A DNA stretch of 64,000 nt from a bacterium (GTDB lineage: Bacteria; Desulfobacterota; Desulfocorpusculales; Desulfocorpusculum): contig JBBFLE010000015.1 in NCBI GenBank assembly GCA_037481695.1, forward strand, positions 23,174-87,173, given 5' to 3'. The notes beneath the pieces were generated by a model. It was not told where the DNA came from and ran no database searches. It saw only the letters and a program-made list of their open reading frames with translations. Numbering within the stretch: the first letter of the stretch is position 1; each line of letters begins with the position of its first letter. Positions 46,777 through 56,104 of this stretch are shown piece after piece. A program made the position numbers and the translations under genes.

Positions 46777-47120
46777 GAGGACCTCCTTGACCCGAATTAT
46801 TGGCCAGGATGGGTGAGGTCGGGTCAGTGCCCACAAAGCCCATCCCAAAATAAGCCCTTCTCAGCCTCAAGGCACGAGCAGATCCCAAATGCAAGATCAG
46901 GCCTCACTTTGCCATGAATCAGTTCCTCTCAAGATCCCCTAACCTTAGTCCCCACTGTCCCCTTTTCGGGAATTATTTGGGTTAGAAAGGCTCTCATGGC
47001 CTTGGGCCTCTGCCCCAGCAAGGCCCTTGGGCTGACATCAATGGAAAGCAAAAAGCCACTAAGGAAAAAACCACCATATCCTGCACTTATTCTAGATCCC
47101 CTGGAAGACTTGGGCATTTC
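46777..47120. other. Intergenic region after the hydrogenase operon
   Basis: No gene is supported in these 344 bases. One copy of GTCCCCACTGTCCCC lies at 46948-46962, a near-palindromic motif of a kind that can be repetitive in genomes, but only one copy was noticed here. No clear terminator for the hydrogenase operon was found. Confidence 0.4.
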
Positions 47121-47657
47121 TCATTCTCCCTGAAGGAGTTCATTCAGCATGGCCCCAGATACCCCGAGGCCAGAAGCTTTCAATTCCCAAGAAGTTCTGT
47201 CTCTTGGGACAATCCGGCTCAGGAAGGCCTCTATCTCCCTTTGGGCGCGTAAAGCAAGGCAAAGGGTCATGGAACTCATTTCTTGGCCCTGTGCAAAGTT
47301 TTCCCCTCTTATGGACACCAGCCAGGTTTCTGGACATGAACCTCTGGCAAGTCTAAGGAGCCACAGCAGAGTGGCCGGATCCATATGATGGCTGAAGGCT
47401 GAAGGGGTGGGCCTGGGCTCCAGTTTCCTCCATTGCACGCCATGGCAGGTGTCCTCTGCAGAGGCATCCACCAAAATAAGCATGGAGGCGTCCCCCAGAT
47501 TCTCCAGAAGCCCCTCTTCCAGCTGGTGGTAAAGGAAAAAACGCAGCCACGGTTTGGGACCCAGAGAAGACCTCAGACGTTGCACCACCAGGGGCCCCAC
47601 CCCGTCGTCCCCTCTTTGGGTGTTTCCGTATCCAACTATGTGGACCCTGCCCTCCAT
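47121..47657 (-). CDS. [NiFe] hydrogenase maturation protease
   Basis: This endopeptidase removes the C-terminal tail of the [NiFe] large subunit after nickel insertion. The 178 residues begin with the family motif IVGYGNTQRGDDGVGPLVVQ, where the Asp is a nickel-sensing ligand, followed by LILVDAS (second ligand Asp) and SHHMDPATLL (ligand His). It lies 13 bases after the large-subunit gene and is last in the hydrogenase operon. It is slightly longer than HycI/HyaD at its C-terminus. Confidence 0.92.
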   Translation of the reverse strand: MEGRVHIVGYGNTQRGDDGVGPLVVQRLRSSLGPKPWLRFFLYHQLEEGLLENLGDASMLILVDASAEDTCHGVQWRKLEPRPTPSAFSHHMDPATLLWLLRLARGSCPETWLVSIRGENFAQGQEMSSMTLCLALRAQREIEAFLSRIVPRDRTSWELKASGLGVSGAMLNELLQGE

Positions 47658-47670
47658 GGCCTGTTCGCCC

Positions 47671-49107
47671 TCATGAATTCCGCCTCAGTTCCAAGACCCG
47701 GTCTCCCTGGGGGTTTATCAGCTCTATGAGCAAAGGCATCTGGCCCAAGGCATGGGTGGAGCAGGAAAGACAGGGGTCATAGCAACGTATGGCGCCCTCC
47801 ACTCGGTTCAGAATCCCCTCCTTTACAATGCCTCCATGAATGTAAGTGCGGGCCACTGAGGTTATGGCACGGTTCATGGCCAGGTTGTTGTGACCTGTGG
47901 CCACAATGAGATTCACATCTTCAATGACCCCATGGGAATCCACCCTGTAGTGGTGTATGAGGGTGCCTCTGGGCGCCTCCACCACTCCCACCCCCTCTTC
48001 TTGGGCTGGTCTGGGCACTGTGATCCTGACATCCTTGGAGCAAATCACCTCTGTCTGGAGCAACTCTTCTGCCTTTTCCAGAGCGTAGAGAAGCTCCACC
48101 AGCCTGGCGTGATGGTAATACAGGGAACCCTGGGGCAGACCGCAGCCTGCTGAAGCACGAAAAGTCTCAAGAGCTTTCTGTGCTCTGGGGGTGGTAATAC
48201 CGCTGGCTGTGTTGAGCCTGGCCAGAGGCCCCACCCTGTAAGAACCCTCAGGATACCCATCGGGTTTGAAGTAAGGAAACTTCAGGTACGACCACGGCTC
48301 CACCTTTTCTCCTATGTATTCCAGGTAATCCCTTGGGGCAAAACGGGCCTTGGGTTCTCCTGCCGGACCCGAAATCTTGATTTCACCGTCGTATAAAGCC
48401 AGATTGCCATTCTCGTCCACAAGACCCGCATAATTGGAGGGAAAGGATGCGAATCCAACTGCCTCATCCTTGTTTTTCTCCCACCAGTTCTGGAAAATCT
48501 CCATGGCGCAGGAAAAGGCCCTGTACATCTCTGGGAAGCCCTCAAGGAGTTGATCCCTGTCCTGGGGACTCAGGGCATCGCTTACTCCCCCTGGCACGGC
48601 GAATACCGGATGGATCTTCTTGCCCCCCAATCGCCGGATTATCTCCTGCCCGAAGCTCCGCAGGCGGATGCCTTGGATAGCTGCTTCCGGAAACTCCTGG
48701 AGCACCCCCACCACATTTCGCTTGGCTGGGTGCGCATCCCAGCCCAGCAGGAGGTCCGGGCTAGCCAGATAGAAAAAATGAAGAGCATGGGACTGGATGT
48801 ACTGGCCCATGTGGAGCAGCTCCCTCAGGAGAATGGCAGCCCTGGGGATCTCCACGCCCAGAATGGCGTCGCATGCTTTGGCCGATCCCAGCTGGTGGCT
48901 CACCGGGCAGATGCCGCATATGCGCTGGGTTATTGCTCCCATCTCTTCCATGGGCCTGCCCTTGCAGAACCGCTCGTAACCCCTGAACTGGGTCACATGA
49001 AACCTGGCCTCGAGCACCTCTCCTTGCCCGTCCAGGTGAATGGTCACCTTGCCATGACCCTCCAGCCTGGTTACAGGATCTATGGTTATTTTTCTGAGCT
49101 GGGCCAT
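47671..49107 (-). CDS. [NiFe] hydrogenase large subunit (HoxH/HydL type)
   Basis: The large subunit holds the NiFe(CN)2CO centre. The N-terminal L1 motif is RICGICPVSHQLGSAKACD and the C-terminal L2 motif is DPCLSCSTHALGQMPL, giving the four Cys ligands. The protein (478 residues) continues 25 or so residues past the L2 His, a tail for the maturation protease encoded next. The motif variants fit group 3 cytoplasmic hydrogenases (HoxH, HydL), not membrane uptake enzymes. It lies 12 bases after the small-subunit gene. Confidence 0.93.
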   Translation of the reverse strand: MAQLRKITIDPVTRLEGHGKVTIHLDGQGEVLEARFHVTQFRGYERFCKGRPMEEMGAITQRICGICPVSHQLGSAKACDAILGVEIPRAAILLRELLHMGQYIQSHALHFFYLASPDLLLGWDAHPAKRNVVGVLQEFPEAAIQGIRLRSFGQEIIRRLGGKKIHPVFAVPGGVSDALSPQDRDQLLEGFPEMYRAFSCAMEIFQNWWEKNKDEAVGFASFPSNYAGLVDENGNLALYDGEIKISGPAGEPKARFAPRDYLEYIGEKVEPWSYLKFPYFKPDGYPEGSYRVGPLARLNTASGITTPRAQKALETFRASAGCGLPQGSLYYHHARLVELLYALEKAEELLQTEVICSKDVRITVPRPAQEEGVGVVEAPRGTLIHHYRVDSHGVIEDVNLIVATGHNNLAMNRAITSVARTYIHGGIVKEGILNRVEGAIRCYDPCLSCSTHALGQMPLLIELINPQGDRVLELRRNS

Positions 49108-49119
49108 GTCTTGACCTCC

Positions 49120-49662
49120 TCAATCGAAATGGAGCAAGGCCGCAGGCAGGGCCTCTGGCCGCCCCTGGAGGATTCCTTTCAGGCACTGAGCTATGGCCTC
49201 GGGTGAGGGTGGACACCCCGGCACATAGAGATCCACCTGGACCACCTGATTGGCCGGAAGCACCTTGTCCAGGAGCTCCGGAAGATCCGGGTCAGAGGGA
49301 ATCATTCCTCCCACGGTGGAAAGGGTTTCCACATAGCCGTGTCTGAGCACTTCTTGTTTGGGGATCCAGTTGCGCATGGTGTTTATGCCGCCGAACACAG
49401 CGCAGTCCCCCCAGGCCACCAGCAAGCCGCAGCTTTTCCTTAGCTTCTTGAGGATTTCCTCCTGCTCAAGGGTGCCCACCCCACCCTCCACTATACCCAC
49501 AGCCAGCTGCGGGAACTCATATTCCTTGAAATCCGTGATGGGAGACACGGTTAGTTCCACTTCCTGGAGCACCTCCAAGAGCTTCTCATCCAGATCCAGG
49601 AAGGACATGTGACAGCCAGCACATCCCTCCAGCCAGACAGTTGCTATCTTGGGCTTATCCAT
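49120..49662 (-). CDS. [NiFe] hydrogenase small subunit (HoxY/HydS type)
   Basis: The 180-residue protein has the short group 3 form without Tat signal, so the enzyme is cytoplasmic. Cysteines in EGCAGCHMSFLDLDEKLL, WGDCAVFGG and VPGCPPSPEAI provide the proximal [4Fe-4S] cluster that takes electrons from the NiFe centre. It sits between the NuoG-like gene and the large subunit, with a 47-base gap to the former. Confidence 0.93.
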   Translation of the reverse strand: MDKPKIATVWLEGCAGCHMSFLDLDEKLLEVLQEVELTVSPITDFKEYEFPQLAVGIVEGGVGTLEQEEILKKLRKSCGLLVAWGDCAVFGGINTMRNWIPKQEVLRHGYVETLSTVGGMIPSDPDLPELLDKVLPANQVVQVDLYVPGCPPSPEAIAQCLKGILQGRPEALPAALLHFD

Positions 49663-49709
49663 GGCACGGCCTCCGATTCCCCTTTGATGGGCCTTTGCTC
49701 AACTTCTTT

Positions 49710-51770
49710 TCAGGACAGGTTCATGGCTGCCATCGTTCTTGCTCTGAGGCTCTCCATTGTTGATGGAAGAGCTCTCACGCCGGTTCTGCCAGCCAAAGCC
49801 AAAAGTGTCTCCCAGCTGCGACGAACCCCCGGCGGCGGGCTCAACACCTCAGAAACATGCCCCATTTCATGTCCGTCCAGGGAAAGGTAACTGCCTTCCT
49901 GCTCCAGCCAAAGCGGCCTTGGCAAGATCACATGGGCCTTGTTCAACAGCTCTTCAGGGACATGGGATCCAATAACGCCTAGAAAATCGGCCCTGGGCAC
50001 AACCCCGCCCAAACCATGGTTTTGTCCTCCCCCAAGCAGCAATAGACAAGCCCCTGCCCCGCGGGCCTCACTTTCCTCAGGAATGCCAAGGCAGTTGAGC
50101 CGTAGCGCACAAGCAGGGTTTCCACCAGGTTTCAAAAGAATGAGCCTTAGCCCATTTTGGGGCAGAAGACCCTTTAGAAGGGCCAGGAACATGACATGTT
50201 GCAATGCTGAATATTCCCCTTTCCCACTCAGCTCGGGGCCGGCCACAATCAAGGGATGAAGGGAGTTCATGAAGCCACTGGCAATTTGCTCCACCACCTC
50301 CCTGAGCTGCAGGGGAAGTTCCTTCAGGGAGTCTTTTGATCTGATAGGCTCCACCTCCGAGAGGATCCTCCTCCACCTGGTGATGGGGTTGAAGCTGCCT
50401 GAGCCTTCGAGGGCCCTGGCCAGCAGAAACCTCACGGCCTCGGCAAGCTCATGGGAGGCAATCTCCGCATGTAGGGTTCTGAAAGCAGAGGAAACCCCAG
50501 AACCACCCATGGAGGCCACCCAAGCCCCCCTCTCCATGGACGCTCTTCTGATCATGGAGACCAGAAGAGGATGTGACTCCTCTGGATGGCCCCCCACCAA
50601 CAATATGAAGTCCGCCTCGGACAGATGCACCCAGGAGCATTCCCTGAGTCCCAGGAAGGTTCTCTCCATTTCTTTAAGGGCGCCTTGAATGGGCAAGAGG
50701 GCCTCTCTTTCCAGCAGGCCTGCATGCCCCCCCATCCCCTCTTCCAGCATCTCTTTAAAAAGCCAAATCTCCTCGCAGGAGCAGTCTGCAGAGACCAGAC
50801 CCAGCAACCCGGCTTTTCTTTGCCTTCCTTGCATCATGCCTGCAGCTAGCCTCTCCAAGGCATCCTCCCAGGTGGTGGGATGCAGTTCATGGTCTTTTCC
50901 CCTCACCATGGGCTCAAGTATCCTACCTCCCTTGTTCACCAAAGGCTCGAAACGCCCCTTGCGGCAAAGCTGACCCCTGTCTGGTCTTTGGGTGGAGAGA
51001 AGACCGTCTATGCGCATGAGATTTCCATCCCGAACACTGTATTGGCCCTGGCACAGGAGCCCGCACACAGCACATCTGGTTTGAACCACCCGCACAGGCC
51101 CTCTCTTGCCCAGCACTGCTTGGTGCGGCCTCAGTCTTTGATACATGGCTCCTGTTGGGCAAACCTGGAGGCACACACCCGAGGAATCGCAGCTGGAGTC
51201 CTCCGTGAGATCATTCAAGTCCTTACATATGAGGGTGCGCGCCCCCCTGTTCTGGTAATTGAGCACAGAATTGCCGGCCAGCTCCTTGCAGGCCCTGACA
51301 CACCTCCCGCACAGGATGCAGCGGTTATGGTCCAGGGCCATGTAAGGGTTTGTGGCATCAATTGGGAACTCCTTGAAAGATGGTGGCACGGTCAGGTGGT
51401 CCATACCCAGCTCATAGGCCAGGCTCTGGAGTTCGCAGTCGCCGCTTTGGGCACAGAACATGCAGTAATGGTTGCGCTCTGCAAAAAGGAATTCCAGGAT
51501 GGTTCTTCGGCTCTCCAAGATGCGCTCATTGCTGGTGACGACCTCCATGCCCTCCCTTACAGGCATGACGCAACTGGCCACAAGCCTTGGAGCCTTGTCC
51601 ACCTCCACCACGCATATACGACAGCCTCCCCAGTTGGAAAGGGCGGGGTGATGGCACAGGGTGGGGATCCGGATCCCGTTTTCCCGTGCTGCCTCCAGGA
51701 TAGTCATGTTCTGGGCAACAGTTATCTCCTTATTGTCTATGGTCAATCGCACCGTGGCTTTCTGGTCCAT
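49710..51770 (-). CDS. NuoG/HoxU-like iron-sulfur subunit of hydrogenase (HydA type)
   Basis: The 686-residue electron-transfer subunit has a plant-type [2Fe-2S] domain (C39, C50, C53, C67), a HoxU-type His-Cys [4Fe-4S] site (H101, C103, C106, C112), a ferredoxin pair beginning CILCGRCVRAC (151-161) and a molybdopterin-oxidoreductase-type cluster (C233, C236, C240, C269). In the second ferredoxin motif, C194-DSSGV-C200-LQV-C204-P, the expected second Cys is Ser197. The last 400 residues are a degenerate molybdopterin fold with no visible Mo ligand. It lies 18 bases after the NuoF-like gene. Confidence 0.88.
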   Translation of the reverse strand: MDQKATVRLTIDNKEITVAQNMTILEAARENGIRIPTLCHHPALSNWGGCRICVVEVDKAPRLVASCVMPVREGMEVVTSNERILESRRTILEFLFAERNHYCMFCAQSGDCELQSLAYELGMDHLTVPPSFKEFPIDATNPYMALDHNRCILCGRCVRACKELAGNSVLNYQNRGARTLICKDLNDLTEDSSCDSSGVCLQVCPTGAMYQRLRPHQAVLGKRGPVRVVQTRCAVCGLLCQGQYSVRDGNLMRIDGLLSTQRPDRGQLCRKGRFEPLVNKGGRILEPMVRGKDHELHPTTWEDALERLAAGMMQGRQRKAGLLGLVSADCSCEEIWLFKEMLEEGMGGHAGLLEREALLPIQGALKEMERTFLGLRECSWVHLSEADFILLVGGHPEESHPLLVSMIRRASMERGAWVASMGGSGVSSAFRTLHAEIASHELAEAVRFLLARALEGSGSFNPITRWRRILSEVEPIRSKDSLKELPLQLREVVEQIASGFMNSLHPLIVAGPELSGKGEYSALQHVMFLALLKGLLPQNGLRLILLKPGGNPACALRLNCLGIPEESEARGAGACLLLLGGGQNHGLGGVVPRADFLGVIGSHVPEELLNKAHVILPRPLWLEQEGSYLSLDGHEMGHVSEVLSPPPGVRRSWETLLALAGRTGVRALPSTMESLRARTMAAMNLS

Positions 51771-51788
51771 GGATCCGCCTCCTGCCCA

Positions 51789-54700
51789 TCAGGCAACCTG
51801 GATGTCACAGCGCATGCAGCGGGAAGCCTCCGCCACAATAATCTGTTCGGGAAGCCCCATTTCCACCTCGGTGAAATCCCGGATGCGTCCCACGGGGTCT
51901 TTCTCTGGCATGGCCGCCCTGGGGCCCTGGGGCGTCTCAACCACTTCCATGGGAATCTCTATGTCAAGCTCAAGGGGCTCTGGGAAAGGAGCTTCATTGT
52001 TCTTGCTCCTTATGGCAGAGTCGATTTCCCTCGCGGCTGTTTTGCCGGCTGCTATGGCCTTGATCACGGTGTCTGGCCCACTTACAGCATCCCCACCGGC
52101 AAAAATCATGGACTCGCTCACACGGGTCTTGCTGCCGGCCAGGGTCTGTATGAGACCTCCTCGGCTAACCTTTATCTCCTCCAAATCAGCTGGGAAAGGT
52201 AAGACAGGCACCTGGCCTATGGCCACCAGGACCGAATCCACATCAAGGCTGAACTCCTGTCCCTGCAACGGCACAGGCCTCCTGCGGCCGCTTCCATCGA
52301 AATCCCCCAGGGTCATCTTTTGGCAGATAATTCCCCTGAGCCTGGAGTTCTCCCCCAAGAACTTGATGGGTGCTGCCAAGTAGATTATCTTTACCCCTTC
52401 TTCTTCTGCTGCTCGGATCTCCTCCTCCTGGGCTGGCATGTCCTGGCGAAGCCTTCTGTAAAGGATAGTCACCTGCCCTGCTCCCAAACGCACGGCACAG
52501 CGGGCTGCATCAATGGCAGAGTTACCACCTCCTATGACCGCCACCTTCTCTCCCAGGGCAGGGGGATCCCCAAGGTTTAGCCTTCTGAGGAATTCAACTG
52601 CACCGTAGACGCCCTCCAGTTCCTCCCCCTCCACCCCGAGCTTGGTGCTCCTATGGGCGCCCACGGCCACATAAACAGCCTGGAACTCCCTCTTTAGATC
52701 ATCCCAGGAAACCTCTCTGCCCACCTTGGTGTTGCAACGTAGCTCCACCCCCAGATCCAGGATGGCCTGGATCTCTTTTCTGAGAACCTCCCTGGGAAGG
52801 CGATACGCGGGAATTCCCCAAAGCAGCATTCCCCCTGGCTCAGGAAGTTCCTCGAACACGGTCACAGGATAACCCCTGAGGGCCAGCTCCCTGGCAGCAG
52901 AAAGCCCTGAAGGTCCCGCCCCCACCACGGCTATGCGTTCCTTTCGGATGGGAAACACAGGCTCCTGCTTGGGCATGGGTGCATGATCTGTGATATAGCG
53001 TTTTATGGCCTTTATGTGAACGGGCTCATCCAGAGTGCCCCTGCGACACTTGAGCTCGCATTTGTGGTCGCAGACTCTCCCGCACACGCTGGGGAAGGGA
53101 TTGGAGCTCAGAAGCACTCTGTAAGCTTCCTCCAGACGGCCCAGACGGGCCAGGGTTACATAAGATGGTATGTCCATCTCCACCGGACAGGTGTGAATGC
53201 AGGGGGCTTTGAAAAGAGCCGAGCACACCACGGCAGGGCATCTTTTCTCCCTTATGTGTGCCTCGTACTCGTGGCGGAAATACCTGAGAGTGGAAAGCAC
53301 GGGATTGGGGGCGGTCTGCCCCAGACCGCAAAGGGACGTGTTCTGTATGATGGAAGCCCATCTCTCCAGGGTCTCTATGTCGCCTTCCTTTCCCTTTCCC
53401 TGACATATGCGGGTCAAGATCTCCAACATCTTCTGGGTGCCTACTCTGCAGGGGGTGCACTTTCCACATGACTCGTCCTGGCAGAACTCCATGAAGAACC
53501 TGGCCACATCCACCATGCACTTGTCTTCGTCCATCACGATCATGCCGCCGGAACCCATTATGGCTCCTAGCTGAGTGATGGACTCGTAGTCAACGGGTGC
53601 GTTGAGATGCTGGGCAGGTATACAACCTCCAGAGGGTCCCCCCAACTGAGCAGCCTTGAAACGCTTGCCTTTTCGGATGCCTCCTGTGATGTCATAGATT
53701 ATGTTTCCCAAAGGGGTGCCCATGGGTACTTCCACGAGCCCTACGTTCACTATGTCACCGGTCAGGGCAAAGATCTTGGTCCCCTTGCTCCTGAGAGTAC
53801 CCAAGGAGTTGTACCACTTGGCCCCTTGCAAGATGATCTGGGGGACGCTGGCCAGAGTCTCCACGTTGTTTAACACTGTGGGCTTGCGCCAAAGCCCTTC
53901 CAGGGCAGGGAAAGGAGGTCTGGGTCTGGGCATGCCGCGCTTCCCTTCTATGGAGGTCATGAGAGCCGTCTCCTCTCCGCATACAAAGGCTCCTGCCCCT
54001 CTGTAGATCTCCAGGTCAAAATCAAAGCCAGAACCAAGGATGTCTTTTCCCAGAAGCCCGTATTTTCTGGCCTGGTCTATGGCCAATCCAAGCCTTTTTA
54101 CGGCTAGGGGGTATTCGGCCCTGCAATAGATGTAGCCTTGGTGGGCCCCGATGGCCTTGGCCGCTACTATCATCCCTTCCAGCACAGCATGTGGGTCGGC
54201 CTCCAGAACGCTTCTGTCCATGAAGGCCCCGGGATCTCCCTCGTCAGCATTGCATAGCACATACTTGACACTGGCCCTGGAGCGGGAGGCGAATTCCCAC
54301 TTCATTCCTGTGGGAAAGCCTGCACCGCCTCTGCCTCTCAGACCCGAGTCTTTAATTTCCCTGATTATCTGATCGGGAGTCATCTCCCATAGAGCCTTGC
54401 AGGCCGCCTGGTAGCCCTGCCGCCCTATGTACTCCTCTATGCTCTCTGCTGCTATGAGTCCTCTGTTTCGAAGCACCCTGGGCTCCTGGTGCCCGAAAAA
54501 GGGAATGTCTTTCATGCGATATATGGGTTTACCCGTGGCGGGGTCGTGGTACATCAGTCGCTCCACGGGCCGACCCTTGAGCACGTGCTCATCTATGATT
54601 TCCACAGCGTCTTCGGGCTTCAGGTACTGGTAAAAGATGCCTCCGGGATAAACGGTCATGACAGGACCTTGAGCGCAGAAGCCGTTACATCCTGTCTCTA

Positions 54701-54923
54701 TCACCAGAGCCTTTTCCTGGAGGCCTCTGGCCTCTATCTCCGCCTTGAGCCTGGCCATGACTTCCAGGCTTCTGGTGGCATGGCATCCTGTGCCCCCGCA
54801 AACCAGCAGGTGACAGGGGTACTCGGGCTGCCCCGCAGTGAAATCATGTTTCAACCTGGGGGCGAGAAAAGAGGCCATCTCTTCGCACAGCTGTTTGAGG
54901 CTTTCGGGTGAGAGTCTGCTCAT
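51789..54923 (-). CDS. NuoF/HoxF-like FMN subunit fused to a GltD/NfnB-like FAD module
   Basis: The 1044-residue protein starts at ATG 54923. Modules in order: thioredoxin-like [2Fe-2S] domain (CGGTGC, GCNGFC; about 37-120); NuoF domain with GRGGAGFPTGMKW and YVLCNADEGDPGAFMD for NADH and FMN; SLBB; [4Fe-4S] motif ESCGKCTPCR with a distal Cys near 532; then a GltD-type part with Cys groups CIHTCP and CGRVCDHKCELKC (about 575-626), FAD site VVGAGPSGLSAA, NAD(P)H site VIGGGNSAIDAA with YRRLRQDMPA, and a final AGGDAVSGPDTVIKAIAAGK. RR residues after the second nucleotide site favour NADPH. It ends CMRC. This fusion gives two pyridine-nucleotide sites on one subunit. Confidence 0.9.
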   Translation of the reverse strand: MSRLSPESLKQLCEEMASFLAPRLKHDFTAGQPEYPCHLLVCGGTGCHATRSLEVMARLKAEIEARGLQEKALVIETGCNGFCAQGPVMTVYPGGIFYQYLKPEDAVEIIDEHVLKGRPVERLMYHDPATGKPIYRMKDIPFFGHQEPRVLRNRGLIAAESIEEYIGRQGYQAACKALWEMTPDQIIREIKDSGLRGRGGAGFPTGMKWEFASRSRASVKYVLCNADEGDPGAFMDRSVLEADPHAVLEGMIVAAKAIGAHQGYIYCRAEYPLAVKRLGLAIDQARKYGLLGKDILGSGFDFDLEIYRGAGAFVCGEETALMTSIEGKRGMPRPRPPFPALEGLWRKPTVLNNVETLASVPQIILQGAKWYNSLGTLRSKGTKIFALTGDIVNVGLVEVPMGTPLGNIIYDITGGIRKGKRFKAAQLGGPSGGCIPAQHLNAPVDYESITQLGAIMGSGGMIVMDEDKCMVDVARFFMEFCQDESCGKCTPCRVGTQKMLEILTRICQGKGKEGDIETLERWASIIQNTSLCGLGQTAPNPVLSTLRYFRHEYEAHIREKRCPAVVCSALFKAPCIHTCPVEMDIPSYVTLARLGRLEEAYRVLLSSNPFPSVCGRVCDHKCELKCRRGTLDEPVHIKAIKRYITDHAPMPKQEPVFPIRKERIAVVGAGPSGLSAARELALRGYPVTVFEELPEPGGMLLWGIPAYRLPREVLRKEIQAILDLGVELRCNTKVGREVSWDDLKREFQAVYVAVGAHRSTKLGVEGEELEGVYGAVEFLRRLNLGDPPALGEKVAVIGGGNSAIDAARCAVRLGAGQVTILYRRLRQDMPAQEEEIRAAEEEGVKIIYLAAPIKFLGENSRLRGIICQKMTLGDFDGSGRRRPVPLQGQEFSLDVDSVLVAIGQVPVLPFPADLEEIKVSRGGLIQTLAGSKTRVSESMIFAGGDAVSGPDTVIKAIAAGKTAAREIDSAIRSKNNEAPFPEPLELDIEIPMEVVETPQGPRAAMPEKDPVGRIRDFTEVEMGLPEQIIVAEASRCMRCDIQVA

Positions 54924-54965
54924 GGCCGTTCTTTCTCCTTTTGGCAACAGCCTTCAAGATGGGGC

Positions 54966-55568
54966 TCAATCGTACTGCTGAAGAATCCCCTCCAGGTGTG
55001 CAGGCTTGACCTGGGCAAAGGTCTCATCATCCACCACCATGGCCGGGGCAAGCCCACACGCTCCCAGACATCGCACCGTCTCCAGAGAGAAGCGGCGGTC
55101 AGAGGTGGTCTCTCCGGGATGGACTCCCAGCTTGTTGCACAGTTCAGAAAGGGTGTTTCTGCTGCCCCTGACATAACAGGCAGTGCCCAGGCAGACCCTC
55201 ACCGTGTGCCTGCCCCTGGGCACCATGGTGAAAAAGGAGTAGAAGGTAACCACGCCATAGACCTCGCTCAATGGCAGGCCCAGACCCTCAGCAACCCTCC
55301 TCTGGATGGACTTGGGCAGGTATCCCAGCCTCTCCTGAATTTCTTCAAGCACGGGGATCAGGGAGCCAGGAATACCTTTGTGGCGGGAAATAATGGTGTC
55401 CACGGCCGCAAGTTCTTCTTGATTGAACTCATCCTCCAGCGCTCTCTGAGGTGATTTTTCCTGCTGCACGGGATTACCTCCTTGAGAAGACTTTCTTTGC
55501 AAGACCATGGGCCGCCAGGGACCTTTCTCGGAAAGCCCCGAGATTTCTTTGAGCAACCCTTGTGCCAT
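54966..55568 (-). CDS. NuoE/HoxE-like [2Fe-2S] subunit (HydC type)
   Basis: This thioredoxin-like subunit passes electrons near the FMN of the NuoF-like partner. The [2Fe-2S] ligands lie in VCLGTACYVRG and VRCLGACGLAP; GYLPKSIQRRVAEGLGLP and VYGVVTFYSFF are NuoE signatures. At 200 residues it has about 45 extra N-terminal residues (Gln/Ser/Lys-rich); an ATG at 55508 is an alternative start and neither start has a good ribosome-binding site. It is first in the operon, 42 bases before the NuoF-like gene. Confidence 0.92.
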   Translation of the reverse strand: MAQGLLKEISGLSEKGPWRPMVLQRKSSQGGNPVQQEKSPQRALEDEFNQEELAAVDTIISRHKGIPGSLIPVLEEIQERLGYLPKSIQRRVAEGLGLPLSEVYGVVTFYSFFTMVPRGRHTVRVCLGTACYVRGSRNTLSELCNKLGVHPGETTSDRRFSLETVRCLGACGLAPAMVVDDETFAQVKPAHLEGILQQYD

Positions 55569-56104
55569 GGGGCAGGGGAACTCTTTGCAGATCTAAGTGC
55601 TGGAATATTCGAGGAGACAGCCCCTTTGGCCAGCTTGGAGGCAGATGGGCTTGTGTGCCAGGTTTCTTTACACCCTGTCAAACAGTAAGAGAATCCAGGG
55701 CTTGACTAATGAAAAGACAGGCATATGATAAGCCCAGGCAAAGGGAGCTTGCAGATGCTGGTTTACGGAATCAGATGGGGATGGGGAAGCCTCTTGGGTT
55801 TTGCCATGGGGGGGATCCAGTGGAAAGGAGCCCCATCCACTAGCCCAGAGATGCCCAACCGGGATGCGAGGGCTGGAGTGCTGGCGCAAAACCCCTTGGG
55901 TAAAGGCATGTGTGCAAGAAGCTCTCAAGAACATTGCAAACAGATTCTACCCCCCGAGAAGGCTCAGGAAGCCTCTCAAGATGTTTACGACTTCAGGGGT
56001 CGGGCAGGCCCGCTCTTTTTTGAACCCAGAGGTCTGCTGGTGGATATCAGAATCTGATCCCTCGCTCGGTGGCAATCGCTGCATATCAGAAAGGCGTCTG
56101 TAAA
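55569..56104. other. Divergent region upstream of the hydrogenase operon
   Basis: This stretch separates hydC (minus) from ghrA (plus) and must hold the hydrogenase promoter. I find no -35/-10 or -24/-12 pair that I would defend. The only possible gene is the small plus-strand ORF at 55755-56057. Confidence 0.4.
55755..56057 (+). CDS. Possible small membrane or secreted protein
   Basis: A 100-codon ORF from an ATG with GGGAG seven bases upstream has a hydrophobic, Trp/Gly-rich start (MLVYGIRWGWGSLLGFAMGG) and a polar remainder with two Cys. I recognise no family. It ends 47 bases before ghrA on the same strand. The ribosome-binding site and one plausible membrane helix support it; codon pattern alone does not prove it. 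Confidence 0.35.
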   Translation: MLVYGIRWGWGSLLGFAMGGIQWKGAPSTSPEMPNRDARAGVLAQNPLGKGMCARSSQEHCKQILPPEKAQEASQDVYDFRGRAGPLFFEPRGLLVDIRI

